Below, in pieces: positions 7,789 to 13,438 of a DNA stretch of 18,495 nucleotides (position 1 is the first letter of the stretch; every line of letters starts with the position of its first letter). The DNA is from DATBMY01 sp036554605 (GTDB lineage Bacteria > Acidobacteriota > Blastocatellia > UBA7656). Location of the stretch: contig DATBMY010000350.1 of assembly GCA_036554605.1 (NCBI GenBank), positions 1 to 18,495 of the forward strand, read 5' to 3'. The notes beneath the pieces are model-generated. The model searched no databases. It was not told the origin of the DNA and saw only the letters and a program-made list of their open reading frames with translations. The translations under genes were made by a program, and so were the position numbers.

Positions 7789-8832
7789 CTAATTCTTAAT
7801 TGCGCGCACGCGCGAGAAAAACTTAAGCTCTGCGTCCGAGTTTTTCGCCTCGGACCACAGCGAAAACTTCGGCGACCCTTCGTTCGGCTGATTCGCCCCG
7901 CGCGATTGCCCGTCGCGGCGTATGTAATGGACGTTCGCGGGCATCTCATGCGGTTGATCGCTTTGAATGTGAAACAGGCTCGCGTCGAGGCCCGAGGCGG
8001 CGACCGTGTTCTCCGAGACAATCTCAATCGAAGTCAGGTCGAGCACTTCTACAACATCTTTTATGATTGCGGGTGTGACGGTCTGGCTCGATTCGCCGTA
8101 ACCGGTGAGCAGCGCGTTATCGCAAATGTTATTTATGATGCGCGGAATGCCTCCCGAATAACGATGAATCATGCGGACGGCCTCGGGCTCGAACAACGCT
8201 TCGTTCGTAGCGCCGGCTATACGAAGGCGCCAGCGAATATACTCGTTCGTCTCGCGCGCGGTCAGCGGCTTTATCGAGCACTTCAAGCTGACTCGCTGCT
8301 TGAGCTGTCTCAGCTCTGGCTGGGAGAGCAGCCGGTGCAGCTCGGGCTGTCCGCAGAGTATTACCTGAAGCAGCTTCTCGCGATTGGTTTCGAAATTCAG
8401 AAGCAGGCGAATCTCTTCGAGCAGGTGCGGCGGCAACAGGTGCGCCTCGTCGACTACCAGCACGGTGCGCAGCCCCTGCGCCTGGCGTGACGTCAGCACA
8501 TAGCCTAGCAGGCGCAGCATCGCCGATTTCGATTGCTCGTTGCGGAGGCGGAATTCTCCCGCGAGCAGGTCGAAGAACTCCGAGGTCGAAAGCAACGGGT
8601 TGAAAATATATGCGGCAAGCACCGAGCGGTCGAGCGATTGAAGCATCGAGCGCAGCACGGTCGTCTTGCCCGTGCCGACCTCGCCCGTTACGACGACGAT
8701 GCCTTTGCCGTGCTCGATCCCGTACTGGAGGTTGGCGAAGACCTCCAGCAGACTCTCGGTTCTGAAGAGGTACTTGGGATCGGGCGCCAGGCTGAAGGGT
8801 ATGTCGCGCAGTCGGTAAAATTGCTGGTACAT
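7789..8832 (-). CDS. ExeA/GspA-like AAA ATPase of the XrtA/PEP-CTERM locus type
   Basis: A 347-residue cytoplasmic AAA ATPase. The opening MYQQFYRLRDIPFSLAPDP (1-19) is the hallmark of the ExeA/GspA-like group and of the 'putative secretion ATPase' of PEP-CTERM polysaccharide loci (TIGR03015). Walker A is GEVGTGKTT (50-58), Walker B VLVVDEAH (124-131), and the sensor/arginine region YSGGIPRIINNICDNALL (225-242). Residues after about 270 are a low-complexity tail. In related loci it sits between the chain-length protein and the kinase, as here, and is thought to energise assembly or export; its exact job is not established. The gene starts 53 bases after the chain-length gene stop, with AAGGAAG upstream of the ATG. 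Confidence 0.9.
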   Translation of the reverse strand: MYQQFYRLRDIPFSLAPDPKYLFRTESLLEVFANLQYGIEHGKGIVVVTGEVGTGKTTVLRSMLQSLDRSVLAAYIFNPLLSTSEFFDLLAGEFRLRNEQSKSAMLRLLGYVLTSRQAQGLRTVLVVDEAHLLPPHLLEEIRLLLNFETNREKLLQVILCGQPELHRLLSQPELRQLKQRVSLKCSIKPLTARETNEYIRWRLRIAGATNEALFEPEAVRMIHRYSGGIPRIINNICDNALLTGYGESSQTVTPAIIKDVVEVLDLTSIEIVSENTVAASGLDASLFHIQSDQPHEMPANVHYIRRDGQSRGANQPNEGSPKFSLWSEAKNSDAELKFFSRVRAIKN

Positions 8833-8885
8833 CGGCTTCCTTGCTTCCCTCTCAGCTGAGTTAAATGATGAATGGACCGTGGATT

Positions 8886-10466
8886 CTATATCCCGGAAAT
8901 GAATTCGAGCAGGTTGGTGAAGACGAGAATTTCGGCGAGCCCAAAAGAGGTCGCCGCCGCAATAACCATGGCAAGGGTGAACCCGACATTGGCCCGCAGC
9001 CTTGCGCGCCTGCGCCCGGCGCCGGTCAGGCTCTTTGGTATCGCCGCAAGCATCGGCGCTCCGGTATAGAACTCGACATCGCGCGCGTCCTCTAGCGATT
9101 TAAACCTGCGCCGGCCGGTTGCTAAAATAAAGCAGACGCCAAGGATAAGCCCGGAGCCGAAAGCCGCGGCAATTATAAGCGGCCGCCTGGGCGATACGGG
9201 GCTTGAAGGCAAGCTCGCCTCCTCAAGCAAGCGATAGCTTTCGCCGCCAGCCGCGTTTGCCGTCGATTCGGCCTCGCGTATGCGCGTTATAACCTCTTCG
9301 TAATCACGCTTGACGGCGGCGTGCTGGCTGGCCAGGGCGTGCGAGGCTGGCGTGCGAGCCGGGCGAGCAATGGCGGTAGCCGCGCTAGGGGCCGCGGCAG
9401 GCGTTGCGCTGGACGCGCGGCGCGCGATCTCGCGATTGTTTATCTCAAGCTCGAGTCTGAGCCGGTCGCGGTCGCTTTGAAGCGAGGCGAGTTCTCTTGC
9501 CTCCGGCGACTGAGCGGCCGAGCCCGCGTGCTGGCGGCGAAGCTCTTCAATCTGGCGATCGATGGCATTGATCTGGTCGACTATCGCGGTCACTCGCGGG
9601 TGCTTATCGGTCAGCTCCTGCCTGTTGATAAGCGTATCGCGCTGTCCCTGTAGCTCGGCTCGCCTGGATATGAGAAGGGCATAGGTTGGACTATCGCTGA
9701 GGTTTGAGCCGCCTTTCTGCTGCTCGACCAGGCGATGCTGCGTCTCAAGACGCTGCTCCACATCGGCGAGTTGCCGCTGAATTTTATACTGCTGATCCTT
9801 CAGGCTCTCGATGGTCATCTGCTGAGCGCGGACCCAGTCGGACGAGGGCTGTGATATGCGAGGTTGAGGCGATGATTGCGCGCCGGCGGAAATCGAGCCG
9901 GCACCTCTAAGGCTCGGATTCTTGCTTTCAAGCGCGCTAAGCTCGGCGAGCAGTTCCGTAGCCCGCTTTTGAAGCACTTCGATATCTATCGAGCCTCGGG
10001 GTCGTTTTAACGGCGCGCCCGCGGTCACGATCGACTCCGCAAGCGAGTTGGTTATATCCCGGGCGGTGGTTGCATCCGTCGCGCGAAAAGAGATTACAAC
10101 GGCGCTGTCCGGGTCGCCTTTTGCGGACACGTTGAGGCAGCGACGAGCGCGCTCTATTAGTTCATTCGTGGGCGCGCCGTTTTCTGCGTCGCTTGAGTAC
10201 AGATTGTGCTTCGCGATCAAGCCTTCGAGAAACTCGGGCGCGGTGATCTGTTGGTGAATCGCGCCGGCTTTTCGCGCGCCGGGAGGCAGGTGTTCGGTCT
10301 TAGCTTCGATTGTAATGAGCGCCGAAGACTCATACTGATCAGGGACTTGCTTGAGGGCGAGAAAGCATGCCAGGGCGAGGACGATTGCGGGTACGAGAAG
10401 GAGCGATTTATGGCGACGTGATGCGATAAGGAAGCGGGTGAGGGCGCGGGGCTTTGAAGGCTTCAT
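8886..10466 (-). CDS. Polysaccharide chain-length determinant (Wzz/GumC-type)
   Basis: A 526-residue inner-membrane polysaccharide co-polymerase. The first membrane helix (21-38) leads into the Wzz domain (YESSALITIEAKT, 45-57). A long periplasmic coiled coil spans about 160-345, a Pro/Ala linker about 350-380, and a second coil 380-405. The Pro-rich segment SSPVSPRRPLIIAAAFGSGL (421-440) opens the second membrane helix, as in the family. A third hydrophobic segment at 497-520 ends the protein, which is unusual for Wzz proteins. It should set polymer length and link the synthase, the ATPases and the export channel. I placed the start at ATG 10466, after AAGAGAG and just before the first helix; a TTG at 10541 would extend it by 25 residues. 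It is the first gene of the minus-strand operon. Confidence 0.88.
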   Translation of the reverse strand: MKPSKPRALTRFLIASRRHKSLLLVPAIVLALACFLALKQVPDQYESSALITIEAKTEHLPPGARKAGAIHQQITAPEFLEGLIAKHNLYSSDAENGAPTNELIERARRCLNVSAKGDPDSAVVISFRATDATTARDITNSLAESIVTAGAPLKRPRGSIDIEVLQKRATELLAELSALESKNPSLRGAGSISAGAQSSPQPRISQPSSDWVRAQQMTIESLKDQQYKIQRQLADVEQRLETQHRLVEQQKGGSNLSDSPTYALLISRRAELQGQRDTLINRQELTDKHPRVTAIVDQINAIDRQIEELRRQHAGSAAQSPEARELASLQSDRDRLRLELEINNREIARRASSATPAAAPSAATAIARPARTPASHALASQHAAVKRDYEEVITRIREAESTANAAGGESYRLLEEASLPSSPVSPRRPLIIAAAFGSGLILGVCFILATGRRRFKSLEDARDVEFYTGAPMLAAIPKSLTGAGRRRARLRANVGFTLAMVIAAATSFGLAEILVFTNLLEFISGI

Positions 10467-10618
10467 TTTTGCTCTCTTGGCCGGCGCTATGGTGAGCGCC
10501 TCAAATAAACTCAAGCCGAACCGGCTCGTCTTCGCTATCAATTAAAGAGAGAATCAGGGGATGATTCCAGACCTCGGCGAAGGGAGGCATATTTGATTAA
10601 CTGCGGCTATTAAAAGTA

Positions 10619-10647
10619 TTGACAATAGAATGCGCTTACCTTATAAA
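10619..10647 (+). promoter_or_regulatory. Consensus sigma-70 promoter for the PAS/LuxR gene
   Basis: TTGACA (10619-10624) and TATAAA (10642-10647) are separated by exactly 17 bases. This is one of the best housekeeping promoters in the window. Transcription would start near 10654, leaving a leader of about 195 bases before the ATG at 10850. The promoter lies between the divergent polysaccharide operon and the regulator, so it could also influence the operon's own promoter, which I could not locate. Confidence 0.8.
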
Positions 10648-10779
10648 CGGGGCCGAAGCTAGATTTACGCGGCACCAGTGTGGGATCTTCCTCGGTGGCC
10701 GCGAACACTGTTGTAGAAGCTCTCACCTCCGGCGGTCTCCCTGCCCCTTAACAAGAATCGCGTTGCCGAATCGCGGACC

Positions 10780-10799
10780 GGTTTGCCTTATTGCAAACC
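10780..10799 (+). other. Hairpin in the leader of the LuxR-type gene
   Basis: GGTTTGC (10780-10786) pairs with GCAAACC (10793-10799) around the six-base loop CTTATT, about 50 bases before the ATG. There is no T-run, so it is not a terminator. It could affect leader folding or translation, but this is only a structural observation. Confidence 0.35.
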
Positions 10800-10849
10800 C
10801 GCATTCTGCGGCCTCCGACTGGCAAGGACGGAAAGAGGAATTCTTCATT

Positions 10850-11473
10850 ATGCTAGTTCAAGGGTCCTACGCATCCAGCTCAGTTCGAGCGCCCATGTCC
10901 CATGAAACAGACAGGCTTTACTGCCTGGCCGCCGCGCTCAACGAAATAAGCGAGGGTGCAGTATTTCTCAACTCGGAAGGCCAGCTCGTATGGCACAACC
11001 GAGCGTTTGATAAACTGCTCGTTGATAATCGCGAAGGACACATGCTTGTGGCTTCGGTTATAGAGTTCGCGACCGAATTTTGTCAGGACTTATTCGATAA
11101 TCATGACTACACCCACGGCGAAGAATACTCGATGATACGCGAGGCGACCGTCGGACGGATAAAACACGAGTTGTATTGCTGTCTGATGCCCGAGGGGATG
11201 CTTGGGCCGATAAGCTATGTTCTCTGCCTTGTGAAGCGTTCGGCGTCGCGGTGGTCAAGCTACGAAGAGCACCTGCGACAGACCTGGGGGCTGACGGAGC
11301 GTGAGGCGCAGGTGGCGGTCGAGTGCCTGCGAGGCAATAAGAATCTGGAGATCGCGGAACGTCTAAAAATAAGCGTCGAAACTGTGAATAAACATCTCGA
11401 TAAGGTTTATCAGAAAGCAAACGTACGCGGCCGCGCCGAGCTTGCGTCGCGACTGCTCGACAGCGGACTCTAG
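10850..11473 (+). CDS. LuxR-type regulator with a PAS-like N-terminal domain
   Basis: A 207-residue transcription factor. The N-terminal part (about 25-130) looks like a PAS sensor, with LNEISEGAVFLNSEGQLVWH (30-49) as its first strands. The C-terminal domain (146-205) is a LuxR/FixJ helix-turn-helix: LTEREAQVAVECLRG (148-162), recognition helix SVETVNKHLDKVYQKANV (175-192). There is no phospho-acceptor receiver domain, so it would sense a small molecule, redox state or a partner through the PAS domain. I chose ATG 10850, preceded by AGAGGA, over an upstream TTG at 10619, because that TTG is part of the -35 box and the added residues look non-coding. It is divergent from the polysaccharide operon and upstream of the PqqD-like gene, so either could be its target. 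Confidence 0.85.
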   Translation: MLVQGSYASSSVRAPMSHETDRLYCLAAALNEISEGAVFLNSEGQLVWHNRAFDKLLVDNREGHMLVASVIEFATEFCQDLFDNHDYTHGEEYSMIREATVGRIKHELYCCLMPEGMLGPISYVLCLVKRSASRWSSYEEHLRQTWGLTEREAQVAVECLRGNKNLEIAERLKISVETVNKHLDKVYQKANVRGRAELASRLLDSGL

Positions 11474-11541
11474 CGCGAAAGCTCCCGGTTGTCAGCGAAC
11501 ACGGCTTGCGCAGCGACGATACGGGGATTATTTTTATTGTG

Positions 11542-11811
11542 ATGCGCATAGAGAGAAGATCCCCAACCGTGTTCACTCCGCTCGATGACGGCACGGGCGT
11601 GCTGCTTAACCTCGACACGCTGCTTTACTTCAGCCTCAACCGCACGGGCGCGGTCTTATGGCAACAGATCGAAGAAGGAAAGGCCGCAACTCTCGAAGAC
11701 CTCGTACAGATCGCGTGTAGCAGATTCGAGATCGCCGAAGAAGAGGTTCGGCCCTTCATAAGCGAGTTCGCCGAACGCCTCGAACACCTCAAGATGATAA
11801 AACTCTCGTAA
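11542..11811 (+). CDS. PqqD-like small protein (peptide-recognition fold), orphan
   Basis: An 89-residue protein matching the PqqD family. The signature runs from PLDDGTGVLLNLDTLLYFSL (13-32) into NRTGAVLW (33-40), followed by the helical half (LEDLVQIACSRFEIAEEEVR, 51-70). In PQQ and other RiPP pathways such domains hold the precursor peptide for a radical SAM enzyme. Neither a radical SAM gene nor a precursor peptide is visible in the window, so the partner is unknown; stand-alone PqqD-like proteins also occur near polysaccharide and HPr-kinase-like genes. The ATG at 11542 fits the family start; a TTG at 11506 would add 12 residues. It lies 68 bases after the LuxR-type gene and is probably co-transcribed with it. 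No strong ribosome binding site is seen. Confidence 0.8.
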   Translation: MRIERRSPTVFTPLDDGTGVLLNLDTLLYFSLNRTGAVLWQQIEEGKAATLEDLVQIACSRFEIAEEEVRPFISEFAERLEHLKMIKLS

Positions 11812-11964
11812 CGCGCCTTCTTAATCAAAGTGCCGCTTAATGTCATAAGCTGATATCGGTTTTTGTTAACCCTTTTGGGTAACAAGGCGCGTGCCGACGT
11901 ATTCAAACGACTTAGCTTCACACATTCATACGACAAGCCATGGCATAAACATTGCTCAACTACA

Positions 11965-12025
11965 TGACGTAGCTCACAGGGCTACGCGGCAGTTGAGGTT
12001 ACGGGGGCAATCTCAACCGCCGTCA
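11965..12025 (+). other. Branched RNA-like fold, first copy of the ACGGGGGC loop
   Basis: CGTAGC (11968-11973) pairs with GCTACG (11981-11986). Directly after it CGGC (11987-11990) and GTTGAGGTT (11992-12000) pair with AATCTCAAC (12009-12017) and GCCG (12019-12022), with a single A-C mismatch and one G-T pair, leaving the 8-base loop ACGGGGGC (12001-12008). An outer TGAC/GTCA pairing could close a three-way junction. The folding is by eye only. The 14 bases GGTTACGGGGGCAA (11997-12010) recur exactly at 12068-12081. Confidence 0.5.
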
Positions 12026-12053
12026 GCTAAGAGCGAGAGAAGAACTTTGCAAT

Positions 12054-12097
12054 GCCACAGGGGTCGGGGTTACGGGGGCAACACCGATCTTTGTGGC
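12054..12097 (+). other. Long hairpin, second copy of the ACGGGGGC loop
   Basis: GCCACAG (12054-12060) pairs with TTGTGGC (12091-12097), and inside it GGTCGG (12062-12067) pairs with CCGATC (12084-12089). GTT/AAC then closes the same 8-base loop ACGGGGGC (12072-12079) after a G-A mismatch. A competing hairpin, TGGCTT (12094-12099) with AAGCCA (12110-12115) followed by TTT, would break the outer stem, an arrangement like a switch. Three G-runs (12060-12063, 12066-12069, 12074-12078) also lie here. Confidence 0.5.
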
Positions 12098-12136
12098 TTG
12101 CCTATTCTAAAGCCATTTAGAAATTATTCCCCCTTT

Positions 12137-12169
12137 CTTAACCTAGCCTTAACCTGTGAGGAATAGAAT
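12137..12169 (+). promoter_or_regulatory. Pho-box-like direct repeat overlapping the -35 of a promoter
   Basis: CTTAACCT occurs twice (12137-12144 and 12148-12155) with a 3-base spacer, an exact 11-bp period. This is the layout bound by OmpR/PhoB-family response regulators and matches the cyanobacterial Pho-box unit; only two units are clear here. TAGAAT (12164-12169), 8 bases downstream, is a good -10 box and no standard -35 is present, as expected for an activator-dependent promoter. Transcription would start near 12176, about 30 bases before the next gene. Confidence 0.6.
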
Positions 12170-12206
12170 TCAAATCGGCAGCTTTTATGGTTTCGGAGGC
12201 TAGAAT

Positions 12207-12389
12207 ATGCCGGCTTTATCAACAAGCGTCGAATCAATCCAGGCTGGTCAGAGAGTCCGGACCAGTTTCGGCACGGGCGTCGTATCGGCCGTAAGTCATG
12301 TAGACTCGATCATCTATGTAACGCTCTTGAATGCTCCTTCAGCTCTCTACCTCTTTCGTCCCGAGCAGGTCGAGGTTCTCAGTGAATAG
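12207..12389 (+). CDS. Small unknown protein, possible SH3/Tudor-like barrel
   Basis: A 60-residue protein with a strong ribosome binding site (GGAGG, 12195-12199) 7 bases before its ATG, which together with the promoter upstream argues for a real gene. After about 11 residues, the body GQRVRTSFGTGVVSAVSHVD (14-33) then YVTLLNAPSALYLFRPEQVE (37-56) reads as successive beta strands. The G-x-R-V-x-T-x-F-G-x-G-x-V pattern is like the small SH3/Tudor-like barrels found in CarD-like or helicase C-terminal domains. That is a fold impression, not a family assignment. It ends 11 bases before the next small gene, so both form a two-gene unit possibly under a PhoB-type regulator. Confidence 0.7.
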   Translation: MPALSTSVESIQAGQRVRTSFGTGVVSAVSHVDSIIYVTLLNAPSALYLFRPEQVEVLSE

Positions 12390-12400
12390 GAGCACAAGCA

Positions 12401-12595
12401 ATGACAGTCGCGGAATACAGTCAATCTGAATGGGCGCGGATGCCCGCGATGGAATTCATGACTATTACCGGCAAGACCGACGGTCGCCGCTATATAGCTA
12501 TCTTTCGAAAGTGGTTCAATGAGAAGTTAAGCGCCTGGGAGCTCGATATGGTCCCCGGCACTCTTCGCTGGCTGGACCAGGAACGTAGTTCATAG
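12401..12595 (+). CDS. Small unknown protein
   Basis: A 64-residue soluble protein that I do not recognise. It is rich in aromatic residues (five Trp or Tyr between 5 and 45) and has a mix of beta-like (EFMTITGKTDGRRYIAIFRK, 18-37) and polar segments. There is no signal peptide, metal motif or membrane helix. AGGAG (12388-12392) is well placed before the ATG, and the gene lies 11 bases after the preceding small gene, so it is very likely translated and co-expressed with it. Function unknown. Confidence 0.65.
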   Translation: MTVAEYSQSEWARMPAMEFMTITGKTDGRRYIAIFRKWFNEKLSAWELDMVPGTLRWLDQERSS

Positions 12596-12663
12596 AAAGC
12601 AGCGGTATTTCGCTCGGATACGATCCTGCCAGCTGCCGTCAATAACGCTGTCAAAAGCACCGC

Positions 12664-12858
12664 TCACTCGTGAAGTTCAAAAAAAGCATCAATGCTTTCT
12701 AAGAGTTGCCGGCGAATCCCCTCGCGAGTTCCTTCAATTACGTGCATCGTCACCTGTCGCGTTTGACCATTCTCCATAAGCAATTGGGCGTGCTCGACCG
12801 CCGCCAGCTCCTCGGCTCTCAGCAGCCTCAGGCCATAAACCAAAGTCAGTTTTTCCAT
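12664..12858 (-). CDS. Small unknown protein, minus strand
   Basis: A 64-residue protein starting MEKLTLVYGLRLLRAEELAA and ending ESIDAFFELHE. It looks soluble and mixed alpha/beta, with acidic helices. I chose ATG 12858 because the upstream in-frame ATG at 12921 adds a stretch of AT-rich, non-coding-looking sequence. The ribosome binding site is weak (AAGAAG). It is convergent with the two-gene unit above and divergent from the putative RNA and nuo promoters. No family was recognised; being a real gene is likely but not certain. Confidence 0.5.
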   Translation of the reverse strand: MEKLTLVYGLRLLRAEELAAVEHAQLLMENGQTRQVTMHVIEGTREGIRRQLLESIDAFFELHE

Positions 12859-13012
12859 GCTTCTTAGTTTAATAGATGCAGGATTTGCCGGGAAATAGTA
12901 TTTTCGAAGAAAAATGAGCAAAAAGCGAGAAATGTAAGTGCTGAAATATAAAGGATTAAAAGATGGCAGGCGAGTTTTTTCTGTTTCTTAATATTTTACT
13001 TTAACTTTTTTC

Positions 13013-13041
13013 TTGCATCCTGTTGAGGGCTATGGTATAAC
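13013..13041 (+). promoter_or_regulatory. Strong extended -10 promoter with an AT-rich upstream tract
   Basis: TTGCAT (13013-13018) and TATAAC (13036-13041) have a 17-base spacer, and the -10 is preceded by TGG, an extended -10. The bases just upstream (about 12988-13012) are almost all A/T, like an UP element. Transcription would start near 13048. No gene begins for another 390 bases, so this promoter serves either a non-coding RNA or a very long nuo leader. Confidence 0.75.
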
Positions 13042-13047
13042 CTCGAC

Positions 13048-13181
13048 CCATAAACAAGACCGCTTTATGTTCCTGCCATAAAGCGGTGCTGTTTCAGCGG
13101 TGCGTCGGGATTAGGAACATTCAGAAAGGGGGCTACTGAATGTTCAAGGGGGCTTGTCGATTAGACGACCTGGCGCACCGC
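13048..13181 (+). ncRNA. Candidate structured non-coding RNA or nuo leader
   Basis: A dense set of perfect stems follows the strong promoter. Hairpin A is 11 bp, ACCGCTTTATG (13059-13069) with CATAAAGCGGT (13077-13087). An 8-bp stem GCGGTGCG (13097-13104) with CGCACCGC (13174-13181) encloses hairpin B, 10 bp, GAACATTCAG (13115-13124) with CTGAATGTTC (13136-13145), and hairpin D, GTCG (13156-13159) with CGAC (13166-13169), making a three-way junction. AAGGGGGCT occurs twice, 20 bases apart: in the loop of B (13126-13134) and in the junction strand (13146-13154). No protein is encoded. It does not match tmRNA, SRP RNA, RNase P or 6S RNA as I know them. The 3' end is not defined; no clear terminator is seen. 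Confidence 0.55.
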
Positions 13182-13289
13182 ATCATCATACGCATTTAAC
13201 CCTTATAAGTCAAGCACTTCTTATTTTACAGCTCGCTTCCGTTCTATCTTCATGCCAGCCGAGACTAAAGTTTATCTGCGGCCGTCTGA

Positions 13290-13318
13290 TTGACAACACA
13301 TAAGCCCTATGTTAAAAG
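13290..13318 (+). promoter_or_regulatory. Probable sigma-70 promoter for the nuo operon
   Basis: A perfect TTGACA (13290-13295) is followed after 17 bases by TAAAAG (13313-13318), four matches to the -10 consensus, with TG at the extended position. Transcription would begin near 13325, giving a leader of about 110 bases before nuoC. Confidence 0.6.
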
Positions 13319-13438
13319 CTTTGGGGAAAATAGATTTAGGTGTTTTGCCGCATTTCTTTTCTAAGAGCTGTATAGCCATCACAAGAAAGTTTTACTTCGC
13401 TTTGCGAGCCTTTTACGCGTAGCGTTTTGAGTCGAACT

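Larger units (their letters stand above)
11812..12206 (+). other. Intergenic stretch rich in predicted RNA structure
   Basis: No credible gene is seen in these 395 bases; the one open frame (GTG 11891 to 12166) overlaps perfect stems and has no family-like content. The stretch holds an imperfect 9-bp inverted repeat (TTGTTAACCC 11863-11872 with GGGTAACAA 11877-11885, one bulged A, loop TTTT), two hairpins with a shared G-rich loop (11965-12097) and direct repeats plus a promoter for the next genes (12137-12169). Confidence 0.6.
12859..13438 (+). other. Long AT-rich regulatory region before the nuo operon
   Basis: These 580 bases hold no visible gene. Contents: the AT-rich tract (about 12925-13012), the strong promoter and the structured RNA candidate, then 13182-13289 in which I see nothing definite, then a second promoter (13290-13318) and a 110-base leader up to nuoC. 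Confidence 0.6.

Noticed and set aside
10619..10849. Extending the LuxR-type protein to a TTG at 10619 (284 residues).
   Set aside because: The TTG is inside a perfect -35 box and the added 77 residues resemble no sensor domain; ATG 10850 has AGAGGA upstream.
11863..11885. Hairpin TTGTTAACCC/GGGTAACAA as a terminator for the LuxR-PqqD unit.
   Set aside because: The T-run lies before the stem, not after it; on the minus strand the stem is followed by A residues. It could be an operator, but nothing supports that further.
11965..12097. A GEMM (cyclic di-GMP) or mini-ykkC (guanidine-II) riboswitch.
   Set aside because: The conserved GEMM core strings are missing, and guanidine-II has ACGR tetraloops, not 8-base ACGGGGGC loops.
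11891..12166. Open frame of 91 codons starting with GTG after the PqqD-like gene, a possible precursor peptide.
   Set aside because: It runs through the two hairpins and the Pho-box repeats, has no ribosome binding site, and its composition is unlike a leader-core peptide.
13048..13200. SRP RNA, 6S RNA, tmRNA or RNase P RNA.
   Set aside because: None of their signature sequences (such as the GGAAGGAAGC region of SRP RNA) is present and the fold differs.
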